From Nocardia transvalensis (GTDB taxonomy: Bacteria; Actinomycetota; Actinomycetes; Mycobacteriales; Mycobacteriaceae), in NCBI RefSeq assembly GCF_015477765.1, contig NZ_JADLQQ010000019.1, positions 43,118-107,117 on the forward strand: a stretch of DNA of 64,000 bases. Reading direction: 5' to 3'. The notes below the pieces were generated by a model. The model had not been told where the DNA came from. It made no database searches and worked only from the letters and a program-made list of their open reading frames with translations. The position numbers were made by a program, and so were the translations under genes. Of the stretch, positions 56,560 through 64,000 are shown piece by piece; the first letter of the stretch is position 1; every line of letters starts with the position of its first letter.

Positions 56560-57294
56560 TCACGACACCCGGTCGCGCCCGCGCAGCCAGCCGAACCAGC
56601 GGCGGCCGTTGTGGGTGGGGGCCGGGGGCTTTTGCGGAGTGACCGGGGGCGGGGCCTCACCCTTGGGGTAGAGGCTGAATCCGCATACCGCGATATCGGT
56701 CGGCTTCAGCGCGTCCTCGGACCTTGCTCCGCGGTAACGGAATCCGAGCCATTCGAAGTTGGCCTCGTCCGCGAAATCCGGCGGATCGAAGGGCAGGATC
56801 TGCGGATCGGGCAGTTCCCCGGGCTGCAGTTGCACCGGATGCTCGCCCGCCCAGAAGGGCCGTTCCCAGATCAGCGGCAGTCCTTCGTCCTCGAGGATGT
56901 TGACGCGGGTGGCGCTGAACGCACGCCGGAATTCGCCGCGCTCCCAATGCGCGAACGCGCCCCAGCCGCGCGGAATGTCGTAGGAGATCAGATAGGTCTG
57001 TTCGGAGGCCAGCGGGCGCACCAGCAGTTCCGGCAGTGTCGTCGGGCGGCCCAGCGCGGCCTGGGTCGTGCACACCACCGTCACCCCCGGATAGCAGCCG
57101 ATGTACACCGACCCCGGATCCGGTCCCGCCCACACCTTCAGCGTGCCCGAGGCGGCCGGGACCACATCGCGATCCGGATTGAGCTGCTTGGCCAGGGCCA
57201 GGGCGGCCTCCGGATCGGGATCCGGGTGCGCGCGCAACACCGCCACCGGGTCGGGATCGTCGACGTACCAGAGGGACGAGGCTGTAGACGGCAC
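56560..57294 (-). CDS. Conserved hypothetical protein (DUF6928-like)
   Basis: A 244-residue soluble protein. Begins L-W-Y-V-D-D-P-D-P-V-A-V-L-R and continues with a mixed alpha/beta fold containing V-Y-I-G-C-Y-P-G-V-T-V-V and A-F-A-H-W-E-R-G-E-F-R-R-A. The pattern is that of an actinobacterial family I recall as DUF6928; no function is known. The C-terminus is Pro-rich and basic. GTG start at 57294 with GGGAGGAG upstream. Lies between the DUF2537 gene and sepH, a position not occupied in M. tuberculosis by memory. Confidence 0.82.
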   Translation of the reverse strand: MPSTASSLWYVDDPDPVAVLRAHPDPDPEAALALAKQLNPDRDVVPAASGTLKVWAGPDPGSVYIGCYPGVTVVCTTQAALGRPTTLPELLVRPLASEQTYLISYDIPRGWGAFAHWERGEFRRAFSATRVNILEDEGLPLIWERPFWAGEHPVQLQPGELPDPQILPFDPPDFADEANFEWLGFRYRGARSEDALKPTDIAVCGFSLYPKGEAPPPVTPQKPPAPTHNGRRWFGWLRGRDRVS

Positions 57295-57466
57295 TTCCGC
57301 TCCTCCCGGTCCTCGTGCTGCCCTCCGCCGCGGGAAGTGCAGCTACTATCGAGCAAACCTCGGATACCGAGCGCCGCATCGGCGGCATATCAAAAATCTA
57401 CCCCTCCAAGGCGCGAAACCGTTGCCCTTCGCATCCTGGACGGGCGTGTCAAGAACGGTGGCGAAC

Positions 57467-58537
57467 CTAGTGGCCCGAGCTGCGCACGCCGAGGAGCACG
57501 TCCTCCCAGGACGGCATGGGTGCCTTGCCACGCTTGGCGCGGTTGGACTTCTGCGCGGGTTTGCCGGTGCCCGACTGCGCGGGCGCGGAGGTTTTGCTCG
57601 CCGCGGGCGCGGCAGGGGCCGATTCCGCGGCAGGGGCCGGGGCGGGCGTCGAATGCGCCGGGGCGGCAGGCGGGTTGGCGGCGGGCGGCGGCGTGGCCGG
57701 AGCCGACGGCGCGGGGCTCTTGGACGCGGGAGCCTTGGCTGCGGGCGCGGTGCCCTTGGCGGCCACGGGCACCGCGCTGCCACCGACCGCGGCACGTGGC
57801 TCGTAGTACTCGTCGAAGCTCGCGCCGCTCTCCCCCGCGGTGGTGGTCGCCGCGGCCGGGGCGGCCTCCTCGCGCGGTGCGGGCGCGGCGGGTTCGACCG
57901 GCGCGGGCTCGGCGGCCGGCTCGGGCAGGATGGTGGCCAGACCGCGCAGGGCCCGGCCGAAATCGGGATCGATCAGATCCGTCGCCGGATCGTCCAGGGG
58001 CACCACCGAACCGCCGTGGGCGTCGGGCTGGTAGCGCCAGTGCGCGGCGATCACCGAACGGCCCGCCTGCCACTGCAATTGCGCGACCCAGTAGTTCTTC
58101 TCGTCCTTCCAGGCATCCCATTCGGCGATGTCGATATTGTGCCCGCGCTCGGCGAAGGCGGCCGAGACGATATCGATGAGGGTCTCGACGGCCGGACCGT
58201 CCTTGCGTACCGGGTGGGCCTTCTGCGCGAGTTCGGCGGCGCGGGCCCGCTCCAGCAGCACCGGGTAGGCAAACCGCTCGACCCGGCTGGCGGGCATACC
58301 GGATTCCTCGGTCACCTGTTCCACGGAGGCACCCGCACGGATACGGGCCTGGATATCGCGAGGACGCATCGTAGCTTCCATTTCGATCTCTATCTGGCCG
58401 AATCGGGCAAGGTCTCCGCGGGCGGCGGCGCGCAGTTTCTCGTCGGCGGGCAGCCGGTACTTCTGGCCGGTTTCGGTATCGATGCACACGATGTGCGCGG
58501 AATCGGGCGTCAATCCGATCACTCGAAGTTCACGCAC
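57467..58537 (-). CDS. sepH: SepH-like septation protein (DUF3071)
   Basis: A 356-residue protein. The N-terminal DUF3071 domain (residues 1-165: L-R-V-I-G-L-T-P-D-S, M-R-P-R-D-I-Q-A-R-I-R-A-G, with a helix-turn-helix-like V-E-Q-V-T-E-E-S-G-M-P-A-S-R-V-E-R) is followed by an Ala/Pro-rich disordered stretch and a short conserved end (M-P-S-W-E-D-V-L-L-G). SepH binds and stimulates FtsZ assembly in Streptomyces and Mycobacterium. An ideal AAGGAGGTAAC precedes the GTG start. Same neighbours as Rv0883c. Confidence 0.93.
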   Translation of the reverse strand: MRELRVIGLTPDSAHIVCIDTETGQKYRLPADEKLRAAARGDLARFGQIEIEMEATMRPRDIQARIRAGASVEQVTEESGMPASRVERFAYPVLLERARAAELAQKAHPVRKDGPAVETLIDIVSAAFAERGHNIDIAEWDAWKDEKNYWVAQLQWQAGRSVIAAHWRYQPDAHGGSVVPLDDPATDLIDPDFGRALRGLATILPEPAAEPAPVEPAAPAPREEAAPAAATTTAGESGASFDEYYEPRAAVGGSAVPVAAKGTAPAAKAPASKSPAPSAPATPPPAANPPAAPAHSTPAPAPAAESAPAAPAASKTSAPAQSGTGKPAQKSNRAKRGKAPMPSWEDVLLGVRSSGH

Positions 58538-58691
58538 CGTTACCTCCTTATCGCTGCGTCGATCACAGCCAGGCTCGCGACACCGCCCACGTTATGGAAC
58601 AGTAGTGCACTTCTGAGATTCGTGTGGCAAGACACGCGCGCCGAAATCTCTCACGAGACCCCGGCGCGCGCTAATCTGCTCTGTTCTGATC

Positions 58692-59816
58692 TCAGCCCAG
58701 GCGTTCGACGACCCAGTCGACGCAGCGGGTCAGCTGGGAGACGTCCTCGGGGTCGATGGCCGGGAACATGCCGATGCGCAGCTGGTTGCGGCCCAGTTTG
58801 CGGTACGGCTCGGTGTCGACGATTCCGTTGGCGCGCAGCACCTTCGCCACCTGAGCGGCGTCCACCGACTCGGCGAAATCGACGGTGCCGACGACCTGCG
58901 AGCGGTGCGCCGGATCGACGACGAACGGGGTGGCGTATTCGCTCGATTCGGCCCACGAATACAGCCGCGAGGAGGAATCGAGGGTGCGCTTGACCGCCCA
59001 GTCCAGGCCGCCGTTGCCGTTGAGCCATTCGATCTGATCGGCGAACAGCAGCAGGGTGGCCAGTGCCGGGGTGTTGTAGGTCTGATCCTTGGTGCTGTTG
59101 TCGAGCGCGATCGGCAGCGACAGGAACTCGGGGGTGTAGCGACCCGAATCCTTGATTTCGGCAACCCGTTCCAGGGCCTTGGGGCTCATCAGCGCGACCC
59201 ACAGACCACCGTCGGAGGCGAAGCACTTCTGCGGCGCGAAGTAGTACACATCGGCGTCGGCGACATTGACCGGCAAACCGCCCGCGCCCGAGGTGGCGTC
59301 GATGGCGACGAGCGCATTCTCCGAACCCGCCGGGCGCTGCACCGGAACCGCGACGCCGGTGGAGGTTTCGTTGTGCGCCCACGCGATCACGTCGGCGGCC
59401 GGATCGGCGACCGGTTCGGGCGCGGTGCCCGGATCGCTGGAGATCACGATGGGATCGCCGATGAACGGATTCTTCTTGGCCACCGAGGCGAACTTCGAGC
59501 TGAATTCGCCGTAGGTCAGGTGCAGCGAACGCTCCCGGATCAGGCCGAAGGCCGCCGCATCCCAGAACGCGGTGGTGCCGCCGTTACCGAGCACGACCTC
59601 GTAACCGTCGGGCAGCGAGAACAATTCGCGCAGGCCCGAGCGCACCCGCGCCACCACGTCCTTGACGGGCTTCTGGCGGTGGCTGGTGCCCATGACGGAC
59701 GCGCCCACCTCGACGAGGGAACGCAGTTGCTCGGGGCGGACTTTCGACGGGCCGCAGCCGAACCGTCCGTCGGCGGGCTTCAGATCGTCGGGGATGGTCG
59801 GGAACGCAGCGGTCAT
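58692..59816 (-). CDS. serC: Phosphoserine aminotransferase
   Basis: A 374-residue PLP enzyme converting 3-phosphohydroxypyruvate and glutamate to phosphoserine and 2-oxoglutarate in serine synthesis. The PLP-binding Lys is K197 in F-A-P-Q-K-C-F-A-S-D-G-G. Other blocks: F-G-C-G-P-S-K-V, G-N-G-G-T-T-A-F-W-D. It belongs to the mycobacterial-type SerC subgroup. ATG at 59816. Adjacent to sepH as in M. tuberculosis. Confidence 0.95.
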   Translation of the reverse strand: MTAAFPTIPDDLKPADGRFGCGPSKVRPEQLRSLVEVGASVMGTSHRQKPVKDVVARVRSGLRELFSLPDGYEVVLGNGGTTAFWDAAAFGLIRERSLHLTYGEFSSKFASVAKKNPFIGDPIVISSDPGTAPEPVADPAADVIAWAHNETSTGVAVPVQRPAGSENALVAIDATSGAGGLPVNVADADVYYFAPQKCFASDGGLWVALMSPKALERVAEIKDSGRYTPEFLSLPIALDNSTKDQTYNTPALATLLLFADQIEWLNGNGGLDWAVKRTLDSSSRLYSWAESSEYATPFVVDPAHRSQVVGTVDFAESVDAAQVAKVLRANGIVDTEPYRKLGRNQLRIGMFPAIDPEDVSQLTRCVDWVVERLG

Positions 59817-60006
59817 GGCACCAGACTAGAGGCTGGCCGGGCGGTCGAATGCGGTGGGTCACCCGCAACTTTGTGATTCGTATGACCGTATTACCGTGAC
59901 GTCGGTCACCATCCGGCTACCGTGGGGCTGTGAGCGAGCTTGCGAGCGAACCATCGACACAGCGCGCCTTGCGCACGGCGGCGCCGAGCGCCAGCGAGGT
60001 GACGTC

Positions 60007-60720
60007 GTGAGCATGGCCGCGTACGACGAGTCGGGCGTCGCACCCTTCGGGTCGGCGGCCGCGACGGCCTCGGGTTGGGGCGCATATGCCGGTCTGCTGA
60101 GCAGGCTGTCGACCCAGCTCGAATCGCACGGATTCGCGCTGCGGCACGGCGCGCTCTCACCGACCGCACGCCGCGAGCTACTGCTGCGCGGCCTCGCGGG
60201 CACGGCCACCATCCTCGGCGTGCGGCCTCGCCGCACCGAGCCCGGGCACCGCTTCTGGGTGCGCCTGCAGATCGAGGGGCAGCTCCCGTACGAGACCAGG
60301 GTGCGGCAGCGCGTGAGCGAGGCCGACCTCGACCTGATGCAACCCGGCGATATCGTCGGCTGCCGGGTCGACCCGGGCGACCGCGACCGGGTGGTGCTGT
60401 ATGTGCCGAGCCCGGAGGAGGCGACCCGGGTCAGCATGTCGAAGATCCTCGCCGACGGCCGCCGCGCCGATGCCACGGTTTTGGCCGCCACCCCGATCGC
60501 CGCCGACTACTCCGGCCGCGACGATCCGGTGCTGCGCCTGGATCTGGAGCTGCGGGCCTGGGACGAGCCGCAGCCCTGGCGGGTACGCGTCGTCCAGCCC
60601 GTACCGCTGACCGCGATCGAATTGGTCGACCTGGGACGGCATCTGGAGGTCGCGTTCTTCACCGTCGACCGCGGCGAATCGGTGGCCGTGGATTGGGCCG
60701 CCTCGCTGGCGGATCCCTAG
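60007..60720 (+). CDS. Conserved hypothetical protein, function unknown
   Basis: A 237-residue soluble protein with no domain I recognise. Short N-terminal helix (L-S-R-L-S-T-Q-L-E-S-H-G-F-A-L-R), then mostly strands with repeated elements, T-A-T-I-L-G-V-R-P-R-R-T-E-P and A-T-V-L-A-A-T-P-I-A, each followed by a strand pair ending in E-L-R-A-W or similar; two tandem beta-barrel-like units are suggested. GTG at 60007 chosen because GAGGTGA is 5 nt upstream. The 3' end overlaps the convergent deacetylase gene by four bases. Confidence 0.8.
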   Translation: MSMAAYDESGVAPFGSAAATASGWGAYAGLLSRLSTQLESHGFALRHGALSPTARRELLLRGLAGTATILGVRPRRTEPGHRFWVRLQIEGQLPYETRVRQRVSEADLDLMQPGDIVGCRVDPGDRDRVVLYVPSPEEATRVSMSKILADGRRADATVLAATPIAADYSGRDDPVLRLDLELRAWDEPQPWRVRVVQPVPLTAIELVDLGRHLEVAFFTVDRGESVAVDWAASLADP

Positions 60721-61592
60721 GGCAGCTTGACGAATTCGAAGCCCTGGGCGCGCAGTTTCGGCAGGGCGATCAGCATGCCGGGGGCCGTGCCGGAGCGCGG
60801 GCGATGCATGTGGGCGATCGAGATCGCGCCGGGCTGCGCCTGCGCCATGGCCCGCTGCACCTGGGCCGCGGAGTAGGTGGCGCCCGCGTCGGCGTTGATG
60901 CTGAAACCCACGGGCTGTTCGCCCAGGTCGCGCACGATCGAGACCGCGACATCGTCGTAATGGGCGGTGCCGGTGCGGAAGAACCGCGGCGGGTGTCCCA
61001 GCAGTTTCGTCAGCGTCTCGTGGTTGCCCCACACCTCGTCGACCGCCTGTTGCGGCGAGGCGGTGCCGGGGATCTCGTAGGCGGCGCGCCCGTTCACCGA
61101 CAGCGGGCAGTGCCGGGTGCCGTGATTGGCCAGCTCGAACAGCGGATTCGCCGCCAGCCGCGCGGCGCGCGCGGGATCGGCGTCGATCCAGCGCTTGTTC
61201 AGGAACAGCGTCGCCGGAATCTGCTGCTCGATGAGGAAATTCACCAGCACGTCGTTGATTTCGTCGTTGTGCGGGCCGCCGCAGGCATCGAAGGTCAGCG
61301 CCATCTGCTTGCCGTCGGCCGGGACGCCGGTGATGATGCCCGGCAGGTCCATGCCCCACCGACTGGGTTGGTGCCCAGCGTATTTCGCGGCCACCGCCTG
61401 CGGTGCGGCGGTGTGACCGACCGGCGCCCGCACGGGCACCGGACCGGCCGAGGTCGCCTGCGGTGCGGCGGTGGTGGTCGCCGGTTCCGGCGAATTACCC
61501 TGTGCCGTACTGCATCCGGTGGTCGCGAAGCCCGCGGCCAGTGCCGCGCCCGCGACCAGCAATCCACGCCTCGACAGTCCGCCATCCGCCAC
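60717..61592 (-). CDS. Polysaccharide deacetylase, lipoprotein
   Basis: A 291-residue exported NodB-type carbohydrate esterase. N-terminal twin-arginine pair (L-S-R-R-G-L-L-V-A-G), hydrophobic core and lipobox T-T-G-C with Cys27: a lipoprotein probably moved by Tat. Catalytic features: T-F-D-A-C-G-G (the usual second Asp of TFDD is Ala) and the metal His pair in N-H-G-T-R-H-C. The family removes acetyl groups from cell-wall glycans or peptidoglycan. GTG start at 61592. The D-to-A change is seen in many actinobacterial members with one Asp. Confidence 0.87.
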   Translation of the reverse strand: MADGGLSRRGLLVAGAALAAGFATTGCSTAQGNSPEPATTTAAPQATSAGPVPVRAPVGHTAAPQAVAAKYAGHQPSRWGMDLPGIITGVPADGKQMALTFDACGGPHNDEINDVLVNFLIEQQIPATLFLNKRWIDADPARAARLAANPLFELANHGTRHCPLSVNGRAAYEIPGTASPQQAVDEVWGNHETLTKLLGHPPRFFRTGTAHYDDVAVSIVRDLGEQPVGFSINADAGATYSAAQVQRAMAQAQPGAISIAHMHRPRSGTAPGMLIALPKLRAQGFEFVKLP

Positions 61593-61733
61593 GGACCGGA
61601 TGTTACGCGATGCCGACCGGTCGGTCGACGTTCACGCCGCGCCCGCGCGCCGCGGCCTGGGCAGGACCGAAATCTCCAGCGCTACACGACGAATCGCCCC
61701 GCCGGATCGGCAGGGCGATTCGATCGGTGAGAC

Positions 61734-62879
61734 CTACTTGCGAACCACGTTGTCCCACCCGGCGACGCTCGCGGCGGGACGGGGCTGCGGGCCGGTGTAG
61801 ATGGCGGCGGGGCGGACCAGCTTGCCCAGCTGCTTCTGCTCCAGGATGTGCGCACACCAGCCCGCGGTGCGCCCACAGGTGAACATGGCGGGCATCATGT
61901 GCGCCGGCACCTCGGCGAAGTCCAGGATCACCGCCGCCCAGAATTCGACGTTGGTCTCGATAGCACGGTCGGGACGGCGCTCGCGCAGCTCGGCGAGGGC
62001 GGCCCGTTCCAGTTCGGCGGCCACCTCGAAACGGGGTGCACCCAGGCGCTCGGCGGTGTCACGCAGCACCCGGGCGCGCGGGTCCTCGGCCCGGTACACC
62101 CGGTGGCCGAAGCCCATCAGCTTCTCCTTGCGGTCGAGGATGCCCTTGACCAACGCGCGGGCGTCGCCGGTCTGCTCGACCTCCTCGATCATCGGCAGCA
62201 CGCGGGCCGGGGCGCCGCCGTGCAGCGGACCGGACATGGCGCCGATCGCGCCGGACAGGCAGGCCGCCACGTCGGCGCCGGTGGAGGCGATCACGCGGGC
62301 GGTGAAGGTGGAGGCGTTCATGCCGTGTTCGGCGGCCGAGACCCAGTAGGCGTCGATGGCCTCGATGTGGCGCGGATCCGGATCACCCTTCCAGCGGGTC
62401 ATGAACCGCTCCGTGATGGTGTCGCACTCGTCGATCTTCTTCTGCGGCACGGCGGGCTGATAGATGCCGCGCGCGGACTGCGCCACATAGGACAGAGCCA
62501 TCACCGACGCGCGGGCCAGATTCTCCCGGGCGGTGTCGTCGTCGATGTCCAGCAGCGGCTGGTAACCCCAGATCGGGGCGAGCATGGCGAGGCCCGCCTG
62601 CACGTCGACCCGCACGTCGCCGGTGTGCACGGGCAGCGGGAACGGTTCGGCGGGCGGCAGGCCGCGTCCGAACTCGCCGTCGACCAGCAGAGCCCACACA
62701 TCGCCGAAGGTCACCTTGTTGGCGACCAGGTCCTCGATGTCGACGCCCCGGTAGCGCAGCGCACCACCGTCCTTATCGGGTTCGGCGATGTCGGTGGTGA
62801 AAGCCACCACACCTTCCAGACCACTGACGAAGTCGGGGGGTACGGCAGGACCGGTGGGGGCCGCAGCGCTGGTAGTCAT
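61734..62879 (-). CDS. citA: Citrate synthase 2
   Basis: A 381-residue citrate synthase family enzyme (oxaloacetate plus acetyl-CoA to citrate). Active-site His residues are H185 (A-E-H-G-M-N-A-S), H220 (G-P-L-H-G-G-A) and H259 (G-F-G-H-R-V-Y-R). The position of the catalytic Asp is Glu312 (N-V-E-F-W), which I also recall in actinobacterial CitA homologues such as Rv0889c. AAGGAGAG precedes the ATG at 62879. Divergent from pdxH. Confidence 0.93.
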   Translation of the reverse strand: MTTSAAAPTGPAVPPDFVSGLEGVVAFTTDIAEPDKDGGALRYRGVDIEDLVANKVTFGDVWALLVDGEFGRGLPPAEPFPLPVHTGDVRVDVQAGLAMLAPIWGYQPLLDIDDDTARENLARASVMALSYVAQSARGIYQPAVPQKKIDECDTITERFMTRWKGDPDPRHIEAIDAYWVSAAEHGMNASTFTARVIASTGADVAACLSGAIGAMSGPLHGGAPARVLPMIEEVEQTGDARALVKGILDRKEKLMGFGHRVYRAEDPRARVLRDTAERLGAPRFEVAAELERAALAELRERRPDRAIETNVEFWAAVILDFAEVPAHMMPAMFTCGRTAGWCAHILEQKQLGKLVRPAAIYTGPQPRPAASVAGWDNVVRK

Positions 62880-63039
62880 GTTGTGACTCTCCTTGCAAAT
62901 CGGGCCGCACGATCTGTGGGCGGCCACGCGGTATTCGATGGGCGCCCGTCGCGGGCGTGCTCGTCGTTTCCGCTCCAGGGACGCGCGCCGATCACCTAGA
63001 ACCTTAGTCGGTCGCCTACTGCGGAGTAACGTCTGGTCC

Positions 63040-63792
63040 ATGCGCGACGAGCAGAATTCACCTGGCTCACCCGAGAGCGAAACGCGGGGCGAAACAGCCG
63101 AGGTCGATCCCGCGCTGCAGGCGCACATGGATATCGCCGCCATGCGCGCCGAATACGGCGGCGACCCGGATCTGGACGAATCGTGGCTGGCCGACGGTTG
63201 GGAACCGTTGCTGCGCAGCTGGATCGAGCAGGCCACCCGCGCCGGTATCGCCGAACCGAATGCGATGGTGCTGGCCACCGTGGAGCTCACCGACACCGGA
63301 CCGCGCCCCGCCTCGCGCACCGTACTGTGCAAAGGACTTTCCTCCGAGGGTGTGACCTTTTACACGAATTACGGATCCGACAAGGGGCGGCAATTGGCCG
63401 CGGTTCCCTTTGCGTCGATCACCTTCGCCTGGCCCGCACTCGGGCGGCAGGTGAATCTGCGCGGCCCGGTCCGGCAGGTCGCTCCCGAGGTGACCGCGGT
63501 CTATTGGCGTTCACGCCCCCGCAATTCCCAGTTGGGAGCCTGGGCGTCGGATCAATCGCAACCGATCGCCTCCCGCACCGACCTCGACCGCGTCCTGACC
63601 GAGGCCACCGCCCGCTTCGAGGGCGTCGACCAGATCCCCGTCCCCGCGAACTGGGGCGGCTACCTCCTCCGCCCCGACCAGGTCGAATTCTGGCAGGGCC
63701 GCCGCAGCCGCCTCCACAACCGCATCCGCGTCACCCTCGACCCCGGCACCACCGACCCCGCCGCCATGAAACTCCAGCGCCTCCAGCCCTGA
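63040..63792 (+). CDS. pdxH: Pyridoxamine 5'-phosphate oxidase
   Basis: A 250-residue FMN enzyme making pyridoxal 5'-phosphate. The core starts at M-R-A-E-Y-G-G-D-P-D-L-D-E and contains the FMN loops S-R-T-V-L-C-K-G and Y-T-N-Y-G-S-D-K-G-R-Q-L, Y-W-R-S-R-P-R-N-S-Q-L-G-A-W-A-S and R-R-S-R-L-H-N-R at the C-terminus, all standard PdxH blocks. ATG at 63040; an Asp/Glu-rich 30-residue N-terminal extension precedes the core, so an inner start is possible. PLP made here is used by SerC nearby, among others. Confidence 0.94.
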   Translation: MRDEQNSPGSPESETRGETAEVDPALQAHMDIAAMRAEYGGDPDLDESWLADGWEPLLRSWIEQATRAGIAEPNAMVLATVELTDTGPRPASRTVLCKGLSSEGVTFYTNYGSDKGRQLAAVPFASITFAWPALGRQVNLRGPVRQVAPEVTAVYWRSRPRNSQLGAWASDQSQPIASRTDLDRVLTEATARFEGVDQIPVPANWGGYLLRPDQVEFWQGRRSRLHNRIRVTLDPGTTDPAAMKLQRLQP

Positions 63793-63811
63793 CCCCGGCC
63801 TCCAGCCCTGA

Positions 63812-63830
63812 CCCCGGCCTCCAGCCGGGG
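63812..63830. terminator. Stem-loop after pdxH with duplicated left flank
   Basis: CCCCGGC (63812-63818), loop CTCCA, GCCGGGG (63824-63830). The segment TCCAGCCCTGACCCCGGC is present twice, 19 bp apart (63782, 63801), so the left side of the hairpin has been tandemly copied. Confidence 0.7.
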
Positions 63831-63872
63831 AATAAACAAGGCCGCCGCCAGGAATGAATGGGGCCACTCACC

Positions 63873-64000
63873 TCACATCCCTTGGCTCCGGCGGCCCCAC
63901 ATCCCTTGGCTCCGGCGGCCCCACATCCCTTGGCTCCGGCGGCCCCACATCCCTTGGCTCCGGCGGCCCCACATCCCTTGGCTCCGGCGGCCCCACATCC
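63873..64000. repeat. Minisatellite, 24-bp unit, continuing past the window end
   Basis: ATCCC recurs at 63877, 63901, 63925, 63949, 63973 and 63997, exactly 24 bp apart; core ATCCCTTGGCTCCGGCGG. Five full units are nearly identical and the array runs off the end of the window, so its copy number is unknown. It follows the pdxH hairpin. Confidence 0.93.

Noticed and set aside
59930..60006. GTGAGCGAGCTTGCGAGCG-like segment resembling an earlier start of the gene at 60007
   Set aside because: This GTG is out of frame with the gene and no ribosome site precedes it. Such GAGCGAGC runs are common low-complexity DNA in these genomes.
63873..64000. Regular 24-bp repeats as a possible CRISPR array
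   Set aside because: The units are directly adjacent with no unique spacers and no cas gene is present; it is a minisatellite. The same applies to the arrays at 1898, 17978 and 30001.

Overview
The window is very GC-rich DNA whose gene content points to Nocardia or a close relative in Mycobacteriales. The markers are a PknG/GlnX/GlnH signalling operon, a wax-ester/DGAT acyltransferase, FadE- and EchA6-type lipid genes, MHB-type haemophore-like secreted proteins, a conservon, a LigD end-joining ligase, SepH, and PrrA/PrrB. No rRNA, tRNA, prophage, insertion sequence or CRISPR array was seen.

Layout. 1-3.9 kb: a truncated TetR gene divergent from a SnoaL-like gene with two operator-like palindromes between them, an EamA exporter, a minisatellite, and an APC amino-acid permease. 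4.5-13.2 kb: a tightly overlapping seven-gene operon read leftwards, glnX-glnH-unknown-pknG-PP2C-VWA-FHA. It looks like a complete module from extracytoplasmic amino-acid sensing to Thr phosphorylation, dephosphorylation and FHA reading, and is the most interesting system here. 13.5-20.6 kb: phosphoribosyltransferase, P450 plus TetR, FadE5-like dehydrogenase, WS/DGAT, RluA-type pseudouridine synthase. 20.6-21.8 kb: remnants of an MFS exporter gene and a LysR gene, both missing their 5' ends, probably from one deletion. 21.9-29.1 kb: phosphodiesterase, AraC regulator divergent from a Baeyer-Villiger monooxygenase, CDF metal exporter, fused ECF transporter plus EcfT. 29.3-32.6 kb: secreted protein, minisatellite, lipase, methyltransferase. 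32.6-41.8 kb: LigD, antitoxin-like protein, metallo-hydrolase, EchA6, FAD oxidoreductase, aldo-keto reductase, XRE/membrane pair, AccD3-like carboxyltransferase. 41.8-48.2 kb: two DoxX genes and a four-gene conservon whose kinase has a very long repetitive tail. 48.5-55.3 kb: PrpE-type acyl-CoA synthetase, two haemophore-like genes sharing an upstream element, prrA-prrB, a secreted or membrane-anchored protein, FKBP. 55.4-64 kb: SpoU methyltransferase, DUF2537 protein, an unknown, SepH, SerC, an unknown, a polysaccharide deacetylase, citrate synthase 2, PdxH and a last minisatellite running off the end.

Several genes (SpoU, DUF2537, sepH, serC, citA; prrB, prrA, accD3, echA6, metallo-hydrolase, antitoxin) match, from memory, the Rv0881-Rv0909 neighbourhood of Mycobacterium tuberculosis, with local inversions and insertions.

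A recurring non-coding theme is structured 3' intergenic DNA. At least six copies of an 18-bp hairpin element with consensus near CCGGCGTGCTTTCGGCCG lie beyond stop codons, and four tandem arrays (periods 26-27, 21, 24 and 24 bp) lie beside terminator-like hairpins. Coordinates were read by hand; family assignments come from motif recognition, not from database searches.
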